Assembly (NCBI RefSeq): GCF_048771995.1
Contig: NC_133030.1
Coordinates: forward strand, 14,599,501 to 14,663,500
Reading direction: 5' to 3'
DNA: 64,000 bases
Source: Taeniopygia guttata
Taxonomy: Eukaryota; Chordata; Aves; Passeriformes; Estrildidae
Shown here piece after piece: positions 11,600 to 25,089 of the stretch. The position numbers were made by a program, and so were the translations under genes. Position 1 is the first letter of the stretch. Each line of letters starts with the position of its first letter. The notes below the pieces were generated by a model that had not been told where the DNA came from, did not search any database, and saw only the letters and a list, made by a program, of their open reading frames with translations.

Positions 11600-14500
11600 C
11601 TGGGGCTGTCCCAGCTCAGTCAGGGAATGTGGAGCTGTGGGAGGTAGAAATGGCTTTCCAGTGAAAGCTTCTGACTTAATTGTTCATGAGCTCACTCTGA
11701 GTCCCACTGCTAAACCCTGTCCTTGTTTATGGGCCCTGGCCTCCCACCTCCTCCAGCAGCTGCTGCCTTCCACAGCTTAAAGGAAGGGAATGCCCCTGCC
11801 TGGGTGTCTTGCTCTGGTTTTAATAGCAAAATGCTGAAGGGTGCCAAGGGCAACTCTGGCCACGCTGAGACATCTGGCAGGGCAGTTTTGTGGTGCTGAA
11901 GGTTTTTAGTGAAGGTCTGAGAGAAAGCAGGGCTGGAAGGACCAAACCCAGAGAAACAGCAGGAAACAGAAAGGTGGAATGAAGTAGGGGATCGGCTGTA
12001 GATGAAAGTACCAAATAATTGGGTGATTTTTGTGAGCGATTGGAGGGCGAGTGCCCAAAACTGAGAGCAGTTTTGCCACAGAAGCACTATGAAGCCCCTC
12101 ATAAGTGATGTAAACAGTGGAAGTGTAAATATAAATGTACATCCAGCCTCTACTGCTGACTGGCCACATGAACCTGAAGCTGCAGGAGCTTCCTGGAAGA
12201 AATGTTTTGCTGCTAACTTAAATTATTTGAGGAGAAGGAAGAAGGTGCTTCCTGCTGTCTGCCTGAAGGGGAGCAGAGGGACCAGCTGCCTGTTTTAGTC
12301 CTTGATAATAACACTGCTGGAAAGAAATGTTGCTAATGCAACCTGGGCTTTTATGGGTGATTTTACTTAGAAAATTACCTTGAGAATAGCTTTATTATTA
12401 CTGAATAGAATCGGGCATTTTCTTAAAGGTCTTGACATCCCTGCAGAAACTAGAAAACTGTGATTTTATTTAATGAAAATATTGTTGTTCAAAACCTATT
12501 TCACTCTAGGGCTTACCCTTCAGGCCCATGTGCTCCCCAGCAGTGGAAAAGCATCAATTTCCTCTGGTCTGCCTCTCCCTCTGCAGTTCACATGGGCTTT
12601 TTCACCCCCAAAATTCTTCCCTGTGCATTTTGCCATCCATGTCTATCCCATTGGAGTTACATGTAAGCCTTTTAGTGGTAATACTGTGGCCATCAGTGTT
12701 GCTCAGAAATTAGTTGCCACCCTCCAAGGACAAACCCTGGTGACAGCCACCTTGGAAGCTGCTGGATCACTCTTCACTCCTTTGGGTACTGTCACAGTGG
12801 TGACTCCTCAAGCCCTGCCCTCCAGTTGGTGCCTCAAGGGCAGTGGATGTTTAAGAGCAGGGTGTCCCTGTCCCCATCCTCCAACAGAGCTATAGAAAGG
12901 GCCCCAGTCTTAATGAATGGCTTTTCAGTAAGTCTGTTATTTAACCTAAGTAACTCCTTTCACAGTCAGTGCTTGGGTTCAGAAGGAGGGACTTCTGTTT
13001 GCAGGTTGGTTTTCTGAGAAGAGCGTATCTTTGTCATAATTTAGGGGGTTTTAAATTATTATTTTTTTAAATTCTTGCTAAATAGAGCCCAGAGATGCAG
13101 TGAAGCATCTTGCCTTGGCAGCACACACAGTGCAGTCACAGCAGCCCTGGGGGGCTGAGGCAATGACCTCTGCCAGAGGAGGAGGAGGAGGAAAGCTTCC
13201 CCAAAGTCTCAGCTGGAATGCAAAGGTTCAGGACACAACATCCTCCAGAGCAGGGTTCCTTGCCTTTGCACCTCAGAGGAAGCTCTAGGAAATGCCATCC
13301 TTTGGCAAGATATAAACATCAACATTGTGGCTCGGTCGTGGCCACAGTGACAGCCCAGGGGCTGCTCCTGGCTGCCCTGAACTGGGTCCCCTCACCCCAC
13401 CGGGGAGCAGCAGCCTCATAAATAATTCCTCAGTGCAACGGCAATGTTGTAAAACATGAATATTTAGTGCATGCATAATAGTTGTTTATTCATACTTAAA
13501 TGTCAGCTGATGAAAACATATCTAAAAGGCTCCATTCCCGGGGAAGCACAGGCAGATGGAGGAGATGGGATGCAAAGTCACTCTGTTTTATGCCAGATTG
13601 AAACCTAGGGCAGAAGTGATGGACCCCTGCACTCTCCAGCTGCAACATATTCCTGCTCCCAGGGTGCCAGCCTTGGAGCCAGTGCTGTGACACTCTTAGC
13701 ACGTCTATTCCCACAAAGGGAGGGTTTCACGTTTGTGCCAGAGCTGAACTTGGCTAAAAATCTGCCAGTTTGGGGTGTGAGCTCCCAGCAAGGGTGATGG
13801 GGTGGCCAAAACTTTGCAGGACAAAGATGCTGTGGATGCAGGGATGTGGGCAAAGATGCAGGCAGGCAGTCCCCCCTCATCCTGCCTGTCTCCTGCCCAC
13901 TGGCACAAATGTTCCACACTTGGGAAGGGGGGAAAAGAAGAAAAAGAGAGATAAATGAATTATCAGTAAAGAAACACAAACTTATGAAGGACAATTTTTT
14001 TTGCTGTCAATACACACAAAGAGACAAAAATTGGAAGCTTTTGAGGAAAAGAAATGCGTCTGAACTTCTGAGAGAGTGAGGAAGTACTGAAAAGCCCTGC
14101 CATGCCGAGCTCCTCTGAGGTAACTTCTGTGCTTGGAAAGAATATTTCAGAAGACATTTTATTCTTTAGAAGATGCCAAAAATGCAAGACTTGGCACTTT
14201 AACAAAACAGAAAAAGGAAAACACATAATCTTCTTAACTAGTAAGTCTTTGAGCCCAGGATCACATTGTTGCCATATAATAAAAAGGGATGTTATGCAGT
14301 AAATTGGGCAGTTAAGAATTCTGTGCATACTCAAAATCGTGACATTTCAAGGACAATAAAGTTGGCTGGCTCGTGGCCATTGGCCATACGAACAGAAAAC
14401 AAAAAAATGGATTGTCAGCTGGTTATTCATACCACATTACAAAACAAGTCTCCCAACAGGCAAACACTCTTTATTGCTTGTGTTTTTGCTCCAGAAATAT

Positions 14501-14732
14501 ATTTTTTAATTAAAAAAAAAAAAAAGAGTTCTTGCAGCATTCATCTTACAAATGTTAACCCCTTAAAAGACAATTCTGACATGCTTTGCCGCTGGCTTTT
14601 CCACTTTATAAATGTTCTACAGACAAGGAGAAAATCAGAAGGAAAAATGTATTTCTCACATAGCATAAGTGTCTGTTTCTTTATGGGGAGAGAAAAAAAA
14701 ATAATCAAGGCATTTGAGACAGCTTTTATGTT

Positions 14733-14773
14733 ATTAATCACATGGGATGCAATTAATCATGTGGGATTAATCT
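14733..14773 (+). promoter_or_regulatory. Cluster of three ATTAATC homeodomain-type motifs with E-box-like spacers
   Basis: ATTAATC occurs at 14733, 14752 and 14766. The first two are followed by CACATGGGAT and CATGTGGGAT, so the unit ATTAATCA-(C/T)(A/G)TGGGAT is an imperfect 19-bp direct repeat, and each spacer contains a CANNTG E-box core. Homeodomain factors bind TAAT cores. Whether it is bound in cells is unknown. Confidence 0.35.
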
Positions 14774-16984
14774 GTTTTGATTTCTGGGGTGTCTGACTTG
14801 AAATCATCCCCAGAGAGTTGTTTTCCAGAGCAAACATATGGAATCTGTGTGTGCCAGGTGGTGTCCCCAGAGCTGCTGCCAGGGCTGAGGATGGTCCCTG
14901 GGCTGCAGAATGGGGCTGGTGGCACGGGTGGTGGCTCAGGAAAGGGGACCCGCCATGGGCAGGGCATTGTTTTGGCAGTGGCTGTGGAGCTTTGCCATGC
15001 GTGTCACTTCACTGTCCAGGCTCCCCAAGGGCTGTGCTGTGACTGCAGTTGTTACACAACGTGCACAAACAATGATTCCCTCCCTACTCCTCCATGGCTG
15101 CACTGCACACTGGCAGCGATGCTGCTCCTCCCGTGCCTCCTGCAGGCCCTGTGCTCCCAGTTCAGCCAGGAATGCTGAGGCACCACGTCCTGCAGGTTTC
15201 TGACAGGCTGCTGTGTCCTTACTCTGTCTCTTTAATTGTCCCAGGGGCTGTGCTGGAGCAGCTGCAGGTGGTTTGCAGCAAGATGATCAGGGCTAAACCT
15301 TCTGCAGGTGGTGGGGGGAGAAGATGCTGTGAGTCTCTGCTTGGAACAGGTCAGTGGGCTTTTTCTGAGCTTTTCTTTGGGCTGGAGAAAGTGCAGGATG
15401 TGTCTGAACATCCTGGGCAAGGGAGTGAGCCTTGTGATGGACACATGGTATGTGCTGGTGCTGTGTTGTTCTGGCTTCTTGCTAAGAGTTTCAGCAGTAT
15501 GTAAGGAAAGGAATGTCAAATCACTGGTTAAGACAAGTCCCCTTGGCTAGAGGACAGGTCTTTGCTGTGGGAGGGAATGATGGCCCTGTTTGGTCATAAA
15601 GCTCCCTCCCCTCCTGCTGGGTTTTGGGACGGAGACTGAGTCAGGCTCTTGTGGTGGGAGTTTTTTCCCTCTGTCATTTAAGTAAATTTGTCCTGACCAC
15701 AACTTAGGGGAGAGGCTTGGTCAAAAAAAACTTCTATAAGTGTGTTTTGTAACATGCTGGTTGTTTGTAGAAATGGCACTGGGCTAGATCCTGAACTAAT
15801 GCAAATAAATTTGTTGCCTGTCAAGCTACTGTATTCCTCTCATCCTTTGAGTCCTGGGTCCGTTCCCTGCTCTTCTATAGCAGCTTCCACCTTCTGTGCC
15901 ACTGGTTTCCAAACAGTTCCCTTGCTTGCTCCCTCTACTTCTCCCTCTCCTCCCAACTTCTTCAGCATCTTTTCTCAACATTTCGTTCATATTTTAATCT
16001 ATTTTCATCTCTCCCCTGGCCCTGCCTATATTTACCTTGTTTTTACCTTGTTTTGATTGCACATTCTGTGGGACAAAGCACGATGCTGCCATTTTGTGGA
16101 TAATTAAATCCTCCTGGTTGTGGTCCAGCCAGTGGGACAACTCATGTGGGAGGGTATAAACTGCCTGGATTTGCATGCAGAGCCTGTCATCTGCTGTGAA
16201 TCATTTTGGGATGCTTTTGCATGAGCGAAGCTGTTTAAAAATAAATTGTATTGTATTAGACTAATGGAAGATAATAAATTCAGTTGGTCTTTTAGCTTAA
16301 AATTCATCAATGTCTGGAGCTGGAAAGGGGGAAGGAGCTGGAGGACATTGAGCCATCCAGCAATTAATGGCCAGGAGCTCTGCTCTTGCCAGGCTGCCGT
16401 GATGCCCAGCAGTGTCACACTGCTCTGGCAGCTTGAGGATAGCACAAGCACTAAACCCTTAAAAAGGCAAAAACTACCAAAACAGTCCTTCCTTCTTTTA
16501 AACATCAATTAACAAAATATCCTATAATTAAAGCCTGCTCCAAGTGGCACTACACAAAGGGCTTATTCCAAGATCAAAAACCTTTGAATTATTGAAGCCT
16601 TTCAACCCTGATGGCATTTGATGTCCCTATGCTACAGCAGGGAGAGCCCTTTTTTTTTGTGGGGGGGTGCAATTTCCCCAAGATCAGAACACGTCAGCTC
16701 TGCTCTGATTTTGGCCAGCAGTGTGGGAGAGGGGTTGCAGACTCAAGGCTGAGGCTTGTGCAGATCATCACAGGGTGGTTTTGGGGAGAATAGAGTGCAT
16801 GACCTGCCTCTGCGCTGCCTCGCTGGTGTGCCACAGGGCTCCTGGGACAGTGTCCCTTGCAGGGGGTGCCCTGTAACCCCATCCTGGCTGTGGGGGTACT
16901 GCAGGGAATGAATTTGCAGTGGGGACAATTCGCGTGCCCACGAAGTGAGACAGCTGTAAAGCCAGCTTTGTGGTTATTTCTGTG

Positions 16985-17145
16985 CATCACCCTCTCCCTG
17001 TGCTCATGTCCGTGTGTCCCAGCATGTATCACCTCTCCCTGTGCCCATGTCTGTGTGTCCCAGCATGTATCACCTCTCCCTGTGCCCATGTCCGTGTGTC
17101 CCAGCATGTATCACCTCTCCCCTTGTCCGTGTGTCCCAGCACATG
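16985..17145 (+). repeat. 41-bp minisatellite, about 4 units
   Basis: The anchor CAGCATGTATCACC recurs at 17020, 17061 and 17102, giving a 41-bp period. Each unit also contains CTCTCCCTGTGCCCATGTC and TGTGTGTCCCAG, with scattered substitutions; the last unit is shortened by loss of the CCTGTGCCCATG part. Because 41 is not a multiple of three, the open frames across it are accidental. Confidence 0.93.
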
Positions 17146-17724
17146 CTCTCCTTGGTGTCCTGCAGCACCAGGTGGCTCCGTCGCTGCTCCAGGACACATC
17201 CCTGTGGTGTGACAGCCCCTGATGCCAAGCCCTGGCTCTGGCAGAGGGGCTTCTCTCCCACTGAGATCCAGCTTATTTTTCCCTCTGTGTGGATGATGCC
17301 TTCTCATCCCAGTGCTGTTGGGAATTTGGGGTGATTCTGGTGACTTTGCAGAACAAGGCCTGATGTCGGGGGAGGCTCTCACCTCCTACAGGCACGTGGA
17401 GGGGAAGGAACTTATTAGTAGAGCAAATAACTCACAGTGAATAATTCCTTCAACAAGCACAACTCCTGTTTTTGAATATCTGCAAAGGGGCTGTGCTCTT
17501 CTGAAACAGTTGGTACTCAGAATTAATGGAGTTTGGGGTTGTTTTCTCCCTTTTGGTTTGGGGTATATGAGTATTTTCGGGCTGTGCTGGCCAGCTGCAA
17601 TGGCTCACAGCAATTGGCTCTCTGGTACTGCCCAGCACTCTCCCCCTGCACAGTCAGGACAAATTTCCTATAAATGTCCTAATTCGCTGAAAATATGGCA
17701 AAAGCCAAGACTGGTGTGGATAGG

Positions 17725-17759
17725 ATTAATATTCACTTAATAAAAAAGTGAATATTAAT
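17725..17759. repeat. Perfect 14-bp AT-rich hairpin
   Basis: ATTAATATTCACTT at 17725-17738 and its exact reverse complement at 17746-17759 are separated by a 7-base loop (AATAAAA). The stem is too short for a typical microRNA precursor and is not followed by a U run of a Pol III terminator type. No matching terminal repeat of a DNA transposon was seen nearby. Confidence 0.85.
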
Positions 17760-19215
17760 AGCTCCATAGGCAAAGCTTATGCACAGATGGAAGATGAAGA
17801 CAAAAGCCCTCTAAGCAGGGCTGCTCATGTTTAAACTCACCTGAGTGTTTGAGAAAGTGCTCTGGATGCATTTTTTTCTAGTAATTTTTATTTTCTTATG
17901 TTTGACCCAATACAACTGTTAGTTTTCTTTCACTTTTCCAGTGGTGCTTCACTGAGGAAGCCAAGAGTATAATTTATGGAAGGAAAAGGTGCAGCAAATA
18001 GATGCTTTGGCCTCTATAAAGTACTCCTGCCACTTAAGAAGCCACTTGATGAATGGAACCTTTGGTTGATGTCATTTGCTGGCTTTGTGAGAACTTCTCC
18101 TAAAGTCTTGCTTTGAGGAAAAGCATATTTTAAAAAGTGTGTATGATCTGGACTCTGCTATTACAAGTGGTGAGGCTCAAGGTCCTGGAAACTCAACTTA
18201 TGGATGGTAACAGGATCAAACAGCATTGTGGTGACTTTCCTCCTTCAGCTGACCCCAAATGTTGCATTTACAGCAGGAGATAAAGGATGTGAGAAGGCTG
18301 CAGGTACAAACAGAACTTGCTTTTAGCCTTTGTTGTCTTTCCTTGCACACAGAGCACTGGCAGGGTTGATCTGGCCAAAGATAACCCTGCCCATCCATGT
18401 CCCAGATCAGGGTCCCAAGGGGATAACTTGGCAGGGGCTTTTTCAATAGCAAGGAGTGATGGGCAGCACATGCTTGGGTGTGTGGTTATGGCTCGCTACC
18501 CCACGAAAATAAAATAAGCTCAGGTTTATCCCCATTAACAGAAGCTCAAACCAGTGCTCCTTCACCATGGCTGGAGATGGTCTGAGACAGAAGGAGGCTC
18601 CAGGGCTGCCTGCCTGCCTGCTGGAAATGTCAGAGGTGGATTTGGGATTAGGGGTCTGATTCTGCTCCAAGCCCTCCTCTCGTTGCTGGCTCTGCCCTGA
18701 GTTTTTCAGGGGTTTCTTGCAGAGTCCCTCCTGGTGACTGCTGTGGTGCAGACCACCTCCAGTGCCACAGGAGCATTCCCAGTGTGTGTGGGGGGCACAG
18801 GAGCCACACCTGGGGCTGTGCAGCAGGTAAACCTGTACCTGCAGTGGGATCGCTGCCCTGGTAAATTACACTGCTCAGGAGTTCACTAGATCAACTTTCT
18901 AGTCAGCCCAGGTCTTCTTTTTTTTTTATTATCCAATTAACTGTACATGTTAATAAGAAGTTTTCTTTTTATATAAAACCGAGTAATTTTTTTTTCTCTG
19001 CCTGGAGTAACATAAATTGACCTTTTCATATATAGCTTCAGTGTCCTGGGACTGATTTGTGGATATATATTGCTGCTTAGAAAGGCTGTAACTTACAAGT
19101 GATTGTTTGGAGGGCTTCAAATTACCACCACTCATATATATGGATATATAAACAAAAATTGAAGCTTCTTGGGACTTTCTACATAAACAATTTTCTTGGG
19201 AAGAAAAAGGATTCT

Positions 19216-19222
19216 TAATAAA

Positions 19223-19261
<39 letters not shown>
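19216..19261 (+). repeat. (AAT)n microsatellite
   Basis: About 13 uninterrupted AAT units after an impure AATAAA start. Likely length-polymorphic. Confidence 0.95.
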
Positions 19262-19748
19262 GCCCAAGGTTTTTTTTATATCTATGCCACTACATAAAGT
19301 AGGGGTAGATTACTCCAGTCCTTCATTTATATTTCAGCATTTCTGGACCATTTCCTCTAACTTTTTTTTTTACTTCCATCATATATAAATAAAATCCTCC
19401 TATATTCCATTCCTGATGGGTTTGGGGTGTGGAGGTAGCAGAAACCCTGCTGCCCAGCCCTGCCTGCCTGTGCTGTCTCTGAGAAGAATGGAGATCTGAA
19501 GGATTAGCTCCAGCTACCTTAATGAAATACCACTTCAGCTTTTAAGTCTCTCTCACAGAAAAGTACATGCATGCACAAAGAGAAATACTTTGGGAAGCTG
19601 CTTGTGTTTTTTATGGCCCTGCTGCTGGGAGCTGCTGACAGTGTCTGCTCTCAGCAGTCAGGCTGTTAAAGCCAGATACCCTAAACTCCCTGGTTTACTT
19701 GGAAGGTATTTCTAGAAGGTTTTTTTGGCTTTTCTGGTCCAAGGCATT

Positions 19749-19766
19749 AAAAAAAAAAAAAAAAAA
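19749..19766 (+). repeat. Poly(A) tract of 18
   Basis: Homopolymer run of A after AGGCATT. No recognisable retrotransposed copy precedes it, so it is simple sequence rather than a proven retroposon tail. Confidence 0.9.
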
Positions 19767-22700
19767 CCAGAAAACAGAGTCAGCAGGAAGAACCAAGGGC
19801 ACAGTTGCAGGAGGAGCCCTGCAGCAGCACCACTGAGCACCGAGGGTTGTACATCTGCCCACAACATTTGTCCAGGCTCCTGTGTTTGTGCTTTGGGGGC
19901 AGCTGTAAGGAGGTGTGATATTGTAAGGTAAAGGGGCCTTTCAAGCCATTAATTTGTCAAGTTGCTGTTTATTTTATTTTTGTTTTAGCTCCTGTGAACT
20001 TTGAGGCATTTACAGCACATGTTCCATAGTTTTGTGATTTTTTTTTCCAAAGTTATAAACAGGTTGATGCAAGTTTAGATGACTTTGTGTGATCTGAAAG
20101 TAGGTAATTTAGAAGTAGTTAATGTTCCTTGCCCATCAGAAACCAAGTAATTTTTAGTCCCTTTTTTAAAGGAAGCAACACAATCTGCCTTCAGCTGCCA
20201 GCGTGCATTTCCACTGCAATGTAAGGGTTTCAAAATGAGCACAACTTGAGTAGACGAAGAGGGATCTTGATGCAACAAGAACATGCTTTTAATTGAGATT
20301 AGTTGGTCCATATTCCATGAGCAAATCCCATCCCATGGACACTGTTCCTGCACAGGCAGACAGGATTTATCAGCCTCGGTGCTCCCTTGTGCTGCGGCTC
20401 TCCCAGGGAGCCGCGAGGAGCGAGGCGGGACAGGCGGCCGTATATCACCCATCTCCTGCTCACCAAATGATGATTCAGATTCACACTGAGATCTATAAAA
20501 GTCAGTGGTTTATTGCTGTCTTGTATTTCTGTATTAACCACCTCATTATCATCCCAAATGGAGTATAAATCTGAGGGTATCCAGTTGCTCCAGCCCGTGT
20601 GCTTGCGCTCCCCTGCCTCCTGCCATATAAATCTCAGCTTCGTGTAACGGGAGGGACCCAGCTCCAGAGCAGGCAGGGTTTATAAAGGAGCAGCTTCGTC
20701 TCCTTGGGGCAGGCTGGGCAGTGCTCTGTGTTCTCCTGACTTCTCTGCTGCTCTGGGGGAGCCACGGCACTGGTGCTTCCCAGGAATGCTGTGGACACCA
20801 AGCTGTGCCTGCTGCCAGTCCCACCCCATATTTAGGAGATGTGCTGGTCCCTCGGGGAGAGGCCTGTCTTTGGGGTCTGGGGCTTTTTTGTATAGAGTGC
20901 TGGCTTTTTCAGCCATGGAGTGGCTGATATGAAGCCAGGTGCCATGTGGCAACCACTGGGGAGAAACCACAAATGGCCAGGAACCACCTTGGGAGAGCCC
21001 CGCGCTCCCTGACCTTGGCCACACGACATCTGCTTCAGGCACTTGGTGTCTTGGTCTTGTGTTAGACAAAGCCCCAGATGAACAATGAGGCTGGACCAGG
21101 CTGGGTCAGATCATGCTGCAAGCAGCCATGGCTAGGAGCAGGATGGATCTTGACGTGTGTGGGGGATTCACTGCTCTGGAAAGCCCTGAGGGCTGCCAGT
21201 GAAGCCCCTCCAATGCACTGTAATGAAATTTGATGCCATGTCTGTAGCTCACGGTGTGTCAGAGTCAGAAATAATTGCAGGGTTCATCACCTGGTCTTCT
21301 GATCAGGATTTCTCATCCCTGAGAACACATGCCACTAGCAAGAGACAACTTTTCCTGTAGTTCAAGGCTAACCATGTGTGCTTCCAACTGTGTTGGTGTA
21401 GAATGCTATTCCTAGCAGTGAAGCATAACTTTCCTAAAATAAGCTGGGGGGGGAAAGTGCAACCTTTGGACCAAGATGTCCCAAAGGAAGCAGCTCTGTC
21501 GCCCTCAGCAGGGACACATGTTGCTTTTCTCAGAGAGCTTTTCTTTTTTATCTCATTCATTTGGTGAGAGGACACCAAATGAGCTATGGGGAAGGCGAAA
21601 TAATTTAAAAATTATAATTATTTTCTGTTTCTGCATAATACAAAGCACTTTTGGAGCAGGTGTCTCTTAAAACCTGTTCATCACTACCAGCTATTTTTGC
21701 CATTAGTTCCCATCCAAAGCAAAGTGTTGAGTTTCCCAGAAATTGATAAATTACACCTCTCCCTTGCAAATTATTCTCCTTAAATCTTCCACCACCATGT
21801 CTGGTCTTGACACAGGGGCTGGAGAGGGCGGCAAGCTTTTAAACCTCATTTAATGCTCGTACCCAAGAGTTGCAGAGTTTTCTGGGTTTCTCAGAGGTTG
21901 TGCTTACTTCTCCCACTCTCCATGAATGCTTTTTTTAAGCTACTATAATCACAATGCTGCTGATTCAGGCACATAGGTCATGGATATTCTAGAGCAAATC
22001 TTTGGAGGATGGAAAAAGTATCAGGGACAGATACATTAGGGACACAATGAAGAGCCTGTTTGATGTTATGTTCAATGCTGAGACTGCCATGAGGACTTGT
22101 GACTCTTCTTCCTCTATTCCCACTCCTTGTCCATGAGCTGCTGAACTCCCCTCATTGCCTCCCCTCTGGCACCAGGTTCCCCTCCCTTTGCTCTTCCTTG
22201 TTGGCCACTGAAATATCACGTAGCTGAATGAGGTGGTTTGTTCTGTGCCTCTGATTTCCCTCTTTTGGGTCTCTGCTCCCCACAGAAAGAACCAGTTCCC
22301 ATTTGGCAGGTCCTGGGCTGTTGGCTCCAGACAGGTTTTCCTCATGAACCTCTGAAGATACATTGGTAAAATGTCAGTGTCATACACTACATCATGCAGT
22401 GAGAGCTATTAAGTGCACATTGTTATTCCTGGATTCAGACCTACACCACCTCTTTGACTCCCTGGGAGCCTCATGTAAAGATCAAATACAACGATATGGA
22501 TGATGGTTAGAGTGAGCAATCTTCCTTGCCCTCCTGCTCCTTTTTTAAAAAATTCATTTCCCCCCACTCTAGTTGATCTTTCCCGTATTGCACCAAGCAA
22601 AAGCAACAGGGGCTGACAGCACAGTCTTTTGGGGTGTGGTGGGGTAAGCAGCTGCCAGGTGCTGGGGGAGAACAAGATGATAATCCTGGTTTTGAGACTC

Positions 22701-24367
22701 CTGAAGATTCCCAACACGCAAAACTTCTGCATTGTCCTTCTGCAGAACACAACATTTAATTAGGATTTTTTTTTTTCTACAGAAAACTGTGTCTTCTGCA
22801 GTGCTGCATTGCCTTTCCAGAATGCTTTGAGAACTCTGACAAAACATTCATCTCAGGAAACCTGCAGGCTCTCCAGAGAGGAATCTAAGTCAGCAGCAAG
22901 CAGGAGCATGGACTCAAGCACTTCCTTGTGTGCACACTCCTCATGCACACAGGTGTTAAGAGGCAGGTTTTTCTAGGTTTCCCTAGAAAAATGTGGAGTA
23001 TTTCAGCCTCACTGGTGGTGGAATCTGCTGGCTGCTGACCCTGATCAGAACTTGAAGGTGCTGGTTTGCTCCATGGGGACAAGTTCATGCTTATGGGTAC
23101 AGTCTTCTCTTTTAAGCCCTGGTCCAATTGCTCTAACATAATTCTGAGTTCCTGAGGCAAGTCAGCACCAGGAGGGGGTGAGAAGAAGGAATTTAATCAG
23201 AAAGGAAGACATTTCCCCAAACCTTCATTCATTTTTTGTGTGTGCATTTGCTGGAGTGTCCCTACAGGCACACTCAGCTCTGGTCACTGCAGACTCCTCC
23301 AGGCAAAGACAATTTACCCTGACTTTGGAGCTGCCACAGATGAAAGGCACTTAACAAATGCTTCTGAAAGAAGAAAGCCTCTGTACTCCTCTCCTCGTCA
23401 TTCACTTTCAAATTGATAAGTTAAATACTGTACTCCAACATAAACATTTCTCAGGGACAAAGTATAAACATTTCTAGTGGAGTGCACTTAATACAATTTT
23501 GTTTGCCAAGTGGCGCTGCCTCCTCCCAAGCTACGTCTCCGAGAGGGTTTTATTTAAATGGAGATATAAATTAATTGCACTCAGCACAGCCTCTCATCCC
23601 AGCTCTCTCCCGCATCCGTACCCTTGGACTCCGTGAAGGCAAGGGCAGGTGGGAGCTGTGGCAGCTGAAATACTGGCAGGACACCACTGCAGCCCTTCCC
23701 CTGCCTGCTGCCTTCCTGGTCTCCCTTGACTATTTTTTTTCCATGGCAAGACATATGACTGGATTTGCTTTAGATAGATGGATGCAGATGCAATTCCATG
23801 AAAGATCTCCTTCCCAAGGCAGGGGTTAATGCAATGTTTTGTGACCTGGCTCTACAGTGATGGGTGACATCAACTCTCAGACAGCTGGATTAGATTAATA
23901 TATGTCAGATATTTTAAGGTTTCATTCAGGAGAAAGCCTAATTTTAGACTTTGATTGAATGACCGTCATTGTAATAGCATGGATAATTTCCTTTCAAAAT
24001 TGGTAAAATTTAAGTTTCGATGATGTCTTAAACTGGGCTCAGTTATTAACAAACCTGAGTTTTCTGACATTTGTCTGTCCCTTCTCTACCTGAATTCCTG
24101 TTTAGGTACAAAGTATACAGAGACCGGTTAAACCTGACTTTCCTCCAATTCCTACTCATCATGCATTTTGTTCATCCCTGAAATACTTTGGAGCAAAGAA
24201 AGGAAAAGTGCCACCCTTGTGAATGGAAATCAATTTTGCCATCTAGACCAAAATTTCAATGTTTTGCAAAGGAAAATCACAGCAAGTAGCAGAGCCAGGT
24301 GTTTTGAGTGCTGTGGAGCCTCCCTGCCTCTGTCACCTTCAGAGGAAGGTGGGCAGTCAAAACTCAT

Positions 24368-24700
24368 CATAGAATAGGGGACCTCAAGGATCATCTGGTC
24401 CAACCTTTCTGGGCAAAAGCATGACCTAGAAAAAAAGGCCCAACTGAATTTTAGAAGTATCTGAGGTTGCAGAATCTACCATTTCCCTGTGGAGATAATT
24501 CTAAAGGTTGATTGTGCTCATTGTGAAAGAATTTCCTCTTGTGTCTATCTGGAATATCTCCACGAGTAACTCATAGCCATTACCCCTTGTCTTTTCCACG
24601 TGAAAAAGGGAGTTTTGATCTTTGCAGCCAGGAGCTTATGAACTGTTTTGGTGGTTGTTTTCTCTTCTGTGAGATGTCAGAACAGCTACGTGGAGGATTT
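24368..24700 (-). mobile_element. CR1 LINE fragment, 3' end, antisense
   Basis: The block starts with CATAGAAT, the reverse complement of the CR1 terminal ATTCTATG, followed by GGACCTCAAGGATCATCTGG and later AAGAATTTCCTC and GCCATTACCCCTTGTC, which are hallmark stretches of avian CR1 3' regions read in reverse. Similarity fades around 24650-24700. It is 5'-truncated as usual for CR1 and has many substitutions, so it is an old copy without coding capacity. Confidence 0.85.
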
Positions 24701-25089
24701 TGCCTGAGAAGTTCCTTCCACAGCAGTCTGACCTGCTCATTACGAAAGCCAAGGGGAGGCCCGGGGCAGGGGACGAAGGCTGGGGATGGAAACTTCAGCT
24801 CAAGTGCTAGGAAATCCCATGGATCCCAACCTGCTTGAGACCCCTCCAAAGCTCTGCCCAGCTCCTCCCTACCAGGAGTTGCAATCTGTCAAGTCTGAAC
24901 AAACAAAGTTGTTCTCACAAAACAGCAGTAATTTTATGGTGCGAGAGGAGAAATGTACAGCCAGCGTCTTGCTGCGCATCAGGAAAACAGCAGCTACCTT
25001 TTGTACAGCTCTTGGGTTTTTTTGCCTTTTGTTTTTTAAGATTAAAAACCTCCCAAGGAAGGCTTGCAAGGTTTATGGCAGAGGTATAC

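Larger units (their letters stand above)
7986..24367. other. Intergenic DNA between LMO1 and RIC3, first part
   Basis: About 16 kb with no supportable gene. I checked the longer open frames (for example near 14.3 kb and 11.0 kb) and found no domain, no splice-flanked exon series and no similarity I recognise. The stretch holds the repeats and possible regulatory blocks listed separately: a 25-bp duplication, a 41-bp minisatellite, a hairpin, an (AAT)n tract and poly(A) runs. A long non-coding RNA cannot be excluded by reading alone. Confidence 0.7.

Noticed and set aside
14266..14796. 176-codon open frame on the + strand
   Set aside because: AT-rich, contains a poly-Lys run from an A tract, no domain or splice context.
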